A DNA stretch of 64,000 bases, taken from assembly GCF_051106095.1 (NCBI RefSeq), contig NC_135787.1, positions 155,628,001 through 155,692,000 of the forward strand, in the 5' to 3' direction. The stretch's first letter is position 1, and the number at the start of each line of letters is the position of its first letter. Both the position numbers and the translations under genes were made by a program. Under the pieces are notes generated by a model, which did not search any database, was not told the DNA's origin, and saw nothing but the letters and a program-made list of their open reading frames with translations. Of this stretch, positions 47,463 to 59,400 are shown piece after piece. This stretch comes from Pogona vitticeps (lineage: Eukaryota; Chordata; Lepidosauria; Squamata; Agamidae).

Positions 47463-50400
47463 TTTTTTTTTTTTTTTGGTCTTGCAGTATTTTGAAGGAA
47501 ATATGTCTCAGAGCCACCAGGTTTATTGCCTGAATTACACCTCCGCTGTCTTTTACTTGGAAAAACTGAAGAAAAGAGAAGACTTTGGGACCTATTTGAA
47601 AGTAATGTGTTTTTTGCTGTCCTTATTAAGCCTTTGCTGTCATAATATTATGGCAGCAATATCAGAAAAATGGTTGCTAACATGGTTGTGCTATTAGAGG
47701 CTGTAGATTAGACAAGTATTGCTTAATATAGACAATATACAGTACAGTATTTAATATTGAGAGTACCAGCTCAGAGCTTTTTCTTGGGGAAAAACTTTGT
47801 CGTATATCCTTAGTTATCTTGAGCCCTGCAGTGGAACAAAGTTGCTATATTCAACAAACAAACATAGATGCATACATTCCCTTTGATCTGGTTCTTAGGT
47901 TTTGACCAACAGTTTGTTCTCCATTGATGCAAGAAACTTCTTTTACTGTTGGAGGAAGGGGAGATTTGAATCAACCAGGATCCAGAATTCCCTACAAATC
48001 AGACCGGTTTGTGGTTTGTTTCATAGGCAGGTCAGGGGAACTGCATTTTCAGAAAGTGAAACAAAACTCCGAACTTTTTCATCATTGGCATTTTGTTTTG
48101 CTTCATCCTCCTCCTCCCTCCCCCCCCCCAAAGGTCCCCCTTCATGGGCATCAGCACCTATCTTACTTGCTCTGGGCCACTGCCCCTCTGCTGTCACTGC
48201 TCCGCTAAGTTGAGCAATAGGCTGTCTAGGACCTACTGTACTTCCTGCCCCAGCACTTCCTGGGAGGCCTCGGGTATTGTGGGAAGTGTAGTTCTGTTGC
48301 CCACTGGGCTATATATAGGGAATCCTCAATGAATTACTGTACATTTTCCACAATTTCTTAACCCTCCCAGGAAGCACTATGGCAGGAAATAAACCCCAGA
48401 CACCCTACTGTCCTACTCAGCTGGGCAACATGATAGCAACAGAGAGGAGGGGGAGGAGATGTTCCAGAGCAAGTCAGGATTGATGCTGAGGACCATGAAA
48501 TATGATGGGGGATGGGAAACCCATGGAGGAAGACTTTCTGTGTAGCTGAACTACAGTGGGGTCTCTACTTAAGAACAATCCAACTTAAGAACAGCTCCAT
48601 TTGCTAAATTTTGCTTCTACTTGAGAACAGAAATCCAAGATAAGAACAGGAAAAAAAAACCTTTCCTGCTCTTTTTTTAACCTTAGGTCATCTTAGGTTA
48701 AAAAAAAAATTCTCCCCCTAGTGGTAGAGTATGTATTAACCAGCTTTGCATTAGTTCCTATGGGAACTAATGCTTCAATGTACGAACGCACCTCTACATA
48801 ACAAAAAAACAGCCAGAACAGATTAATTGGTTTTCAATCCATTCCTATGGGAAATTTTGCTTCAACTTAAGAATGTTTCAACTTAAGAACACCATTCCAA
48901 AACCGATTAAGTTCTTAAGTAGAGGTTCCACTGTAGTTTCTATGGACGGAAAAGAGCAGATACGGATTAAATGGTTTTCAATGCATTCCTATGGGAAATG
49001 CAGATTCAACATAAGAACTTTTCAACTTGAGAACCACCTTCCAATATGGATTAAGTTCTTAAGTAGAGACCCCACTGTACAGAGAAAGCCCACCTTCATT
49101 TACAGATGGACCTGAAGCAAATGCACCACGAACCAATTCATTTTTAAAAAAAATTCAGCATGGTTTGTGGTTCATGGACACTGGTGAACTGAGAACCATC
49201 ATGAATGGCCAATTTGCCACTTCATGCCCATCTCTAATCAAGTCTCCTCCTTTTAAGTCTTTGTAATGAGAGGTGTATGTTTCTCAGTAGTGTTTGGAAT
49301 ATTTGTTAAAAAAAAATCTTCCTCAAGGGTGGTGCTCTGCAAACACACTGGATGACAACCTTCATGATCTGCAGTCAGCATAGCCTTCGGCCGTGCTGCC
49401 CCGGAATAATGGGACCTGCAGTTCATCCTGTGTAGAGAGATCACCAGCCTAGAGAAAGCCGTAGTTCTTACTTCAAGCAAGTGTTGCATATTTGAAAGGA
49501 CAGTGCTGTGGGTGAAAGATATTTGGTTGCCTAAGGCTACATAGAGTGTTTGCAACACGTTCATTTCCAGCAGATCCCTGCCAAGTAGAGCTGCAGGGTA
49601 TCAACAGCTTGCTCTCCTACTGCCAAATATGCATAAAACATGATTAATGTATCGTATTTCCACTTCCTAGCTATGTAAAACAGATGTTAGAAAGCAGATA
49701 CAGGGTTCCCCAAATCTAGAAATTTCCATAGACACAGCTAATACTCTTGTGTAACATAGCCTATCAAGCATGCCATACTTTAAAAAAAAAAACTTCTATC
49801 CTCCACTTGTCCTAATTTGTCACTCCAGTGCATCACTTCTAAGAAAGGAGTGTTTTAAGATTCTAGTACATATTTTAAGGTCTGGAATAGCAACTCACAA
49901 GATGAATTTTACTGGGAAACACACACACACACACAATTATTGAGATAACTAGTATATATACAAAACTAACTTAGAAGCAGAATTTGGCAAATTATTTCTA
50001 AATGTAATTACTTAGAGTTATAGTCCCAAGGTTCTCAGAAATAGCTAATTATCATTATAGTTAAGATTCTAAAATAGCTCTGACCCAGTCCTCAAAAGTA
50101 ACTAAGATAGCTACTCATGGTACAAAGCCACTGGCCTATGGCACAAAAACGCTTTTCTTCTTCCTTAACACACACAACAGAACATGAGTCAGCAGACAAG
50201 GCGTTTTACCAGTTACTTCAGAAACCATGTGTATCCTCTGTATCAGCCATTCTTAACTCTTTTTTGGCCATGGACATTTTAGGAGCTTTTCTCAGGTTCC
50301 AGGACCCCCTGTCAAACAAGGAAAGTCTTTGGCTGTGAGCAACACAATACAAAGGATGTGATACAAACAATGAATCCATGGCCCCCATTGAGAGTGGCTA

Positions 50401-53400
50401 CTCTAGATAACTAAAAAGAGATTGTTATATTGCAAAAGGAATGAAGTTCTCATTAAGTAATAACTAGAAATGGGCATGAACATCAGTTTGGCATGGCTGG
50501 GTGGATTGGGCCCACAGGTGTAGCGTGGACGCCCAGGATTCCCCACCCCACCTCCTCTCACAGGCACTCCATCAGAGGAAGTGCCTTGGGCTTCCATGCC
50601 CTGCGTCCTCTTCTGAGTGGGCACCCATGTGAGAAGGTGGGGCAAGGAATCCAGGGTGCCCACACAACACCTATGGGCCCAATCTGCCATACTCAACCAA
50701 AGCACTGAACTGTGGTTTGTGCCCGGCTCTGGCTGTAAGTGAAGTTATAATTATGAAGTTATAACTGTACAGTTATAACTTCAAAATTGAGATAGTGACT
50801 GCTAATTTCTAACTAGTTGCTTCAAATCCAGGGTTAAGAACACAGGAACATAAAGAAAGCCATGATATATCAAAAGACTTGTCCAAATGATTGTGGTGTA
50901 GCAGCACATAAGTGGTTATAACATCAACTTTTATCCAAATAATTAGTCTATATAATTGTTTCATTTTTTTCTTTTCTCTTTGTCCAATGAACTTATTTGT
51001 CCTCCTTTGTAATTCAACAGTGGTGTGAACAGAAGGAACAATGCAAACGGCTTCATCTGTCTGAACTGCTTGTTGCACCTTTACACAAATTGACCCGCTA
51101 TCCCCTCCTCCTGAAGAACATCTGGAAACATACAGAGCCAGCAGAGAAAGTTGTCATTGGTTCCCTTAAGGAGAAGGTGGAAAAATCTATACGTGAGTAG
51201 ATGAAGTTTAAAATACTGCATCTTTGTGGGTATCTCAGCATGCATATCCATGAAAGTTGTATTGCAAAGTGTTTGTAAAATTGAAAAATGTAAAAGTGTT
51301 TTCCCCCAATATAAACATTAGGATATCATTATTACCTGAATTCCACACAAATGTACCCACACAGTGAGAGACACAGTAACTGCATTAACCAGCATAAAAT
51401 TATCCTGTTCAAAACAAAAGTACTGTACAGTAAGGTAAAAGTAAAGGTTCCCCTTGACAATTTTTGTCCAGTCGTGTTCGACTCTAGGGGGCGGTGCTCA
51501 TCCCCGTTTCCAAGCCATAGAGCCAGCGTTTTGTCCGAAGACAATCTTCCGTGGTCACATGGCCAGTGCGACTTAGACACGGAACGCTGTTACCTTCCCA
51601 CCGAGGCAGTCCCTATTTATCTACTTGCATTTGCATTTCGAACCGCTAGGTTGGTGGGAGACTGTACAGTAAACAATACTAAAAAAATCTCTATGTGGCT
51701 TGTGGTTGGTACAACCTTCCCTCCCCACCCACCTAAATACTGATGTACATGCACTAATGTACTCTTAGGGAAAAGGCAGGGTAAAATATTTTAAATAGAT
51801 ATTTAGTTTTCCACCAACTTCAATTTGGATTTCTTAATATGGAAAGCATTCAAGTACTGTATATACACCAAGGCTGTAAACATAAAGGCTTATGACGAAG
51901 TGTTCATAATCCACTTCTTCATGGATAGGTAACTATCTGTAATCCAGCCTTGCTATACTATGGTGTTTCTTTCAGGAAATTTAGAAGGGAAAGTGAAATG
52001 GCTGGACAATTTCCAGAAATTTAAGCAACTACAAGAAATTATAATTTGGCCTTCCCTTTGGGATCAAGACAAAAGATTTTTTCTTCCTGAGGTAAGTTAC
52101 TTAATCAGTATGGTGTGGTGAATAAAGTGACAGACTGGGACTGAGGAGACCTGGCTTTGAAGCCCTGCTCAGTTATGGAAACTCATTGCGGGGACCATGG
52201 AACTGGTAAAACCATCCCTTGAATAGCTCACTCACCTTGAAAGCCCTGTTACTGCTGCTTTATGTCAGTTTTGACTTGATAGCATGTAACACACACATCA
52301 AAGATACGTCCTCAGCAGAAACTGGATGGGGAACAGGTAGCCCTCCCAATACTGTTGATGTGCAATTGGTTATGTGAGCTAGGCAGAGCTTAGGAAAAAT
52401 ACATTTTAGATTACAATGTGACCATCCTGACTAGGAGATTCTGGGTTCTGGGTTCTAGGCTCTAGCTGCCTAGAGTAATCTTAATTGATTAGATAGGCAG
52501 GATATAAATAAAATAAATAAATAAATAAATAAATTTTTCCAAACTGTTAGACTAAGCCTGATGGGAGTGGGAGTCCCGAGAGCCCACAAATATATGTGGT
52601 AGGCATGTGATACCTAGGAATCTTCCCATGTTATGTGTTACGCTGTCACTATAGCAGGCAATTTCATTTGCAACACTAAAAGAACGTAATCACCATGGAT
52701 TGATACTGGCAAAACAAAAAAACCCAACTGCTAGACCAAAGGTAGAGGGTTTACTTAATGTAAGGTGAAGCCCTTCAAAATTTCGTTGTTACTAATCACA
52801 AGTACCTAATCAAATGCTATATTGTATCATACTGCATGTATATGCATTGGTCAGAATCCTGTTAGTGATCTAAGCATGTGTTAAGACGTGGTGGCAGATT
52901 AACACTAATTAACAAGGTGCTGGTTGCATTCCAGGGCACATACATGGTCACACCACCAAGCACACACCCAAGAACACAATGGCACCTTAACCATTTGCAG
53001 TAGTTTGTTGCCACAATGTATGTGATTTCACTTACGTGCTCATAAATTAACAACAGCATTCTGGTCACTGTGCATTGTATAAGGAATTTATATGCCTAAA
53101 ATGTTATATTGGTACCTCAGGAATGTTTCTGGGCTGCTGGGAGTTGTTTTTATGCCATTTTTGAGTGGTCTTCTGTTACTTGTTCCCTCCTTTTCTTCTT
53201 GCCTGTCATTTATAAGATATAACAGCTGTTTATCCCTCTGCCCAGCATAATTGATATGTAGAATTGTTCTATTGAGAGTGTGATTGTCTGGTGGACTATC
53301 TGATTTGAATTCTGCTGATGTGTATGCTTAGAACATTATTTTTGAAGAATAATGACTATAATGACACGCTGGAGCCATTTATAGCCGAGTAGTGCTAGGG

Positions 53401-56400
53401 CAAGACTCTGGGTCTCAGCACTCAGCTATGAATAGCCTTAGCAAGTCATTATGTTCATTTGTCTTAGAAGTAATATTATGAGTCTTACTTCTTGTTAATG
53501 TTTAAGTACAAACTTCTACTAATGGAATTTGTATGGCTCTCTCTCTCTCTCTCTCCCTTTTCATCACAAGGGTCTCAAGAACACAATAAGGGACAACCCC
53601 AGTGAAAATATCCTGTCACCTACCAAGAGATCCCTTGTTCATGAGGGGAGGTTAACTCTTGCAGGTAAAGTTTACATTTTGGATGTAGCAGTAAACTGGA
53701 TTAAAACATCTCTGAATCTGAAAAGGGAACTTGAGTGCATAGTAGACAAAAATACAGAGAATATGCTGAGCAATGCTAGGGCAAGACTCTGAGTCCCATT
53801 TCTATCCAAGTATCAATTCCCGTGGAAAAGACCAAAAAAAAAATCCTTCCTTTCTTGGGGGAAAAAGTCTGATTTCAGTCCAATGTAATTTGTACAGGAT
53901 GTTTTAATCATACAATCTATTCAAGCTCTGCAAATGCAATGACTTCCAAAAACCATTATGTCACCATATTACCTCAAGACATGAAAAGATGACAAAACAA
54001 AAACCAAGGTGTTCTATTTGTGTTGCTATAGTAATTAACTGATTTAGGACATGTCAAAGGGAACCGTCAAGAATACTGAGGCATATTAGATAATGTTTAA
54101 ACAGATTTCAGCCAGCATTTGCTACTTGCTTCTATACCCAAATATCATTGATTACACAGAATTATTCTGCATTTTCGTCATCGCTAGAGTTGGTGCTGAT
54201 CATAATTCCTGGCCCACTTGTCTAGGCCGTTTTGGCATTGGAAAGATGAATGAAAATGGCCAGCGCCTGCTGGAGCTTTGCTGCCATTATGGTCTATGCG
54301 TCAGCAACACATTCTTTAACACGAAGCTGCAACATAGAGTTTCCTGGAGACATCCAAGATCCAAGCATTGGCATCAGCTCGATCTAATCCTCACTAGACG
54401 TTCCAGCCTTCCTAGCATTACGATCACACGCAGTTACCAGAGTGCTGATTGTGATACTGATCACTCCCTGGTGTGTAGTAGAGTAAAACTACGAACAAAG
54501 AGAGTATATCACACGAAAAAGGAAGGAAGACCACGTATTGACATCAGCAAGACTCGCGATCAAAGAAAAGTGAAAGAATTTGCCCAAGCACTTGAGGAAG
54601 CCCTTCCAGGTCCGGCTACTGCAAATGCACCTGAACGATGGGAACACTTCAAGAACACTGTCTATAACACCGCCTTGTCCACCTTTGGCAAGAAGACCCA
54701 AAAGGTGGCTGACTGGTTCGAAGCCCATTCAGAGGAGTTAATGCCAGCCATCGAGGTTAAGAGAAGAGCACTAGCAGCATACAAAGCCTGTCCTAGCGAG
54801 TACAACTTGCAAGCTCTTCGAGCTGCTCGCAGCCAAGTCCAACAGGCTGCCAGGAGATGCTCCAACGACTATTGGCTTCAGCTTTGCTCTCAGATACAGA
54901 TAGCAGCGGACACAGGTAACATCAAAGGAATGTATGACGGTATCAAGCAGGCCTTAGGTCCAATACAGAAGAAATCTGCTCCCTTGAAGTCTGCTACAGG
55001 TGTGCTCATCCAGGACCGAGCACAGCAGATGGAACGCTGGGTACAGCACCACTCTGAGCTATATTCCAGAGAGAATGTAGTAACCGAAGAAGCATTAAAT
55101 AACATTGAGTGCCTACCTGTCTTGGAAGAGCTGGACAGCGAACCAACCCTAGCAGAAATAAAAGCGGCCTTGGACTCCCTCGCCTCCGGCAAGGCACCTG
55201 GAAAGGATAACATCCCTGCTGAAGTGCTGAAATGCTGTAAGGAGATCATCACCACCGAACTGTACGAAATCTTTTGTCTCTGCTGGAGGGAAGGTGGAGT
55301 ACCACAGGACATGAAGGATGCAAACATTGTCACATTGTACAAGAACAAAGGAGACAGGGGTGACTGCAATAACTACCGTGGCATCTCTCTTCTTAGCGTT
55401 GTAGGGAAGCTGCTTGCCCGTGTTGTTCTGAAGAGGCTCCAGGTGCTTGCAGACAGAGTCTATCCAGAATCACAGTGCGGATTTCGAGCTAATAGATCCA
55501 CCACTGACATGGTATTCTCCCTCCGACAGCTGCAGGAGAAATGTAGGGAACAACAACAGCCACTCTTAGTGGCCTTCATAGACCTTACAAAAGCATTCGA
55601 TCTGGTTAGCAGGGATGGCCTTTTTAAAATACTTCCCAAGATTGGATGTCCACCTCGTCTCCTTAACATCATCAGATCTTTCCATGAGGGAATGAAAGGC
55701 ACTGTAGTTTTTGACGGCTCAACATCAGACCCCTTTGACATCCGAAGCGGAGTGAAACAGGGCTGTGTCCTCGCACCAACACTTTTTGGGATCTTTTTTG
55801 CTGTCATGCTGAAGCATGCCTTTGGAACTGCAACCGAGGGTGTCTATCTCCGGACTAGATCAGACGGAAAGCTCTTTAATCTCTCTAGATTGAGAGCGAA
55901 GACCAAAGTCCAACTGAAATGCATGCGGGACTTCCTCTTCGCAGATGATGCAGCCATCGTTGCCCACTCTGCTGAAGACCTCCAACAACTCATGAATCGT
56001 TTCAGCAAGGCCTGCCAAGACTTTGAACTAACAATCAGCCTGAAGAAAACACAAGTCATGGGCCAGGGCGTGGACTCACCTCCTTCCATTACCATCTCTA
56101 CACAAGAATTGGAGGTTGTTCATGACTTTGTGTACCTTGGCTCAACCATCTCTGACACCCTCTCTCTGGATGTCGAGCTGGATAAACGCATTGGCAAAGC
56201 AGCCACCATGTTCTCTAGACTCACAAAGAGAGTATGGCTCAATAAGAAGCTGACGACACATACAAAGATCCAAGTCTATAGAGCCTGTGTCCTAAGCACA
56301 CTCCTGTACTGCAGCGAGTCCTGGACCCTTTGTGCACGGCAGGAGAGGAAGCTGAACACGTTCCATATGCGTTGCCTCCGACGGATTTTTGGCATCACCT

Positions 56401-59400
56401 GGCAGGACAAAGTCCCAAACAGAGTAGTCCTAGAACGAGCTGGAATTTTCAGCATGAATACATTACTGAAACAGCGACGTCTACGTTGGCTTGGGCACGT
56501 CGTGAGAATGGCTGATGGTCGGATTCCAAAGGACCTCCTGTATGGAGAATTAGTGCAGGGAAATCGCCCCAGAGGGAGACCACAGCTGCGATACAAGGAC
56601 GTCTGCAAGCGAGATCTGAAGGCCTTAGGAATAGACCTCAACAGATGGGAAACCCTGACATCTGAGCGTTCAGCCTGGAGGCTGGCACTGCATCGTGGCC
56701 TCTCCCAATTTGAAGCGACCCTTGCCCAGCAGGCCGAGGCAAAGAGGAAATCACAAAAGCAGCAAAACCAGGGAGCTGGACAGGGGACAGATTGGATTTG
56801 TCTTCAGTGTGGAAGGGATTGTCACTCTCGAATTGGCCTCCTCAGCCACACTAGACGCTGTTCCAAGTCCTCCATACAGAGCACGCTACCATAGTCTTTC
56901 GAGACTGAAGGATGCCTAACCTATTCTGCATTTTCACTGGAATAAAGATCTCGATCTCATTAATTTTTAGCTGATGAGATCTGAGTTGATTGAAAATATT
57001 AGGTGTTCATTGGGCATAGTTAATGATAATTCCCTTTGAGGGATGTAAAAATCTGTCAGTTTCATCCTTGTCATTGCATATTGAGGATGTCAGTATTCAC
57101 TGGCACCTTCATTCTATCTCAGTTCTGTCGTGAATTCTGAGACTTCCTTTTTTATTCCTCCACAGAAATGTGATAATATTGTGAGTACTTTAAAAATACA
57201 TTTTGTATATTTTTTCTAATATAAATGGATTTAACCATTGACTAAAACATGTTTGTGCACATTTTAAAATGCATGCATTTTAGTTGTCCATTGAATTTAT
57301 TTATATACAATTTTTTGTGAGATGGTCCCTTCCTGAAATGCACTGTAAGTCAAACACATAAAAGGCTCACGATGCACTTAGTTCTTTTGAAGCTCTCGGG
57401 GAATGTGAAAGTGATAAGTCGGGTGACTTCATCACAGTTAATCAATCAAACATACATTTGAAAGGCACCTACTAAATCATGATCAATGTACATGGTGAAG
57501 CAATCACCTCACCACTTTATTAGAAGCCTACAGTAGGAAAGACACAAACAAGCAAACATTTAAGCCACATTTACTCATGAAATGTATCATCACTGACACA
57601 GCTGTCTTGTAAATCAGCTCAAATCCTATTTGAAGAAAAGTACAGCACAGACATAACTCCTTCAAAGATCAAAATGTGTCATGGCTTTAATAATACCAGC
57701 TGACAAGAATGTAACACTGCCAATAATAAATGATTTTCCTTGTGGTGAAGAAGCTGAAAGTCCACAATTTTTCACAAATCTGAAATGTGTTAATGGGAAA
57801 GCAAAGATGGATTGAAATGCCTTAAAAGGGTAAGCAAAGCTGGATTTTTTCTGAACTTTAAAAACTGTCATTTTTTACTTCTTCTAACCAATCTGAAAAA
57901 GTAGAAATAAATTTAATAACATCTACCATTATTTCTAATGGATATCTTAAAGCCAAAATTCAACTTCAGACATCCAAGTATGAAATCAGACATCAAGCAG
58001 GAATCATCAAGTTCCTGTACAATCAAGATCATATTTATGTCTAGATCCAATAATGATTTTTTTTTCTTTCTTTCATGTATCAGAGGGGCACACTAGAAAG
58101 GTATCAGCAATAAATCCTCCCAATGGCTTTTTTGGGACCAAAAAAAGTTTGGGCAGCCATGGGAATTACAGAGTTACAAAGAGATAGAAGAAAACACCCA
58201 AATGCAGGAATGTTACAATAAGTTCAACAGCATCACTGGAGGAAATGTTAAAGGGCCTTAACAAAGAGGCAGGTAAGAGCCTCATGGCGCAGTGGTTAAA
58301 ACGCTGTACTGCAGCTAAAACTGTGCTCACGACCTGGGGTTCAAATCCCAGGTAGCCGGCTCAAGGTTGACTCAGCCTTCCATCCTTCCGAGGTCGGTAA
58401 AATGAGTACCCAGCTTGCTGGGGGGGCAATGTGTAGCCTGTATAATTAAAATTGTAAACCGCCCGGAGAGTGCTTGTAGCGCTATGGGGCGGTATATAAG
58501 TCCAATAAATAAATAAATAAATAAATAAATAAATGGAAGCCTCTTCTAGGAAATTGGAGGAATAAGATTAGCTTCACTTAAAAAAATTATAGAACAGTAT
58601 TAACTTCAATCCTAAAAGCTTCCTTGGCTCCCCTTTTCTGGAGAAAGGAGGCCTATTAAAAAAAAACCCACAAGTAAATAGAGAAAGCCAATTTGCAGAA
58701 GTCATTCCAAGTTTCAACATTCCTCTTCCATTCTTTGCTGCCTGCTGCCACTGAGCACAAATACCACTACATCATAAACTGATGCTAGGTAAAGGGCATT
58801 GTGGAGTAGGCAATCATGTTACCATTCTTTTGGAGGGAAAGAGCAAAGCTGGGCTGTAGCCAATACTAATGATATCAGAGAATTTTTCCTTCCCCTGGAG
58901 AAATCCAGTGAAATTGACCTGCCGATTTCTTGTCTTGCAAATAGGGTGGAGAGTTTTCAAAGGCCATTTGTGCACCTGGGCATTGTAGAAGAGAGAGGTG
59001 GCATGTTTCTACCACATTTGCCTCACGACATTTCATTACCTCAGACATTTTTTTCCTTAGATCTGTTCATTCGAATTATCAGAATTACAGAGCAAGTTCG
59101 CCAAAGTTGGGGGAAGATCAATTCTCCTCAGCCACATCCCCAAATGTGCCGGCCTCCCTGCCCTGCCCCCCAGGTTAAAAACAACAGTAAACATGAAAGC
59201 CACCTCCTTCTCGATTCCTGAATAGTTTGAAGTACACTGACTATGAAGCTAGAATACTTATATTACCATGAAACTCAAGAAAAGCATTATTCTCAAATGT
59301 AAAAAAACAAAAAAACAATGTGAGAGCAAGGTCTGTCAACAGCTGAACTGGAAGTACAGAGCTGCTTCAGGAAAAACTGTATTATATTCACTGTCCTTGA

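Noticed and set aside
54093-56894. 933-codon open frame as a host protein gene
   Set aside because: It encodes endonuclease, reverse transcriptase and a terminal zinc finger and is bounded by a 14-bp target-site duplication; it is a LINE. The first 28 codons are host intron read through by chance.
58283-58360. tRNA gene
   Set aside because: Has A- and B-box-like words, but the body continues into a SINE with an (AAAT)n tail, and no cloverleaf was identified.
58799-59221. 140-codon open frame in PLEKHG7 intron 12
   Set aside because: No domain, no splice sites in register, and ordinary intron composition around it.
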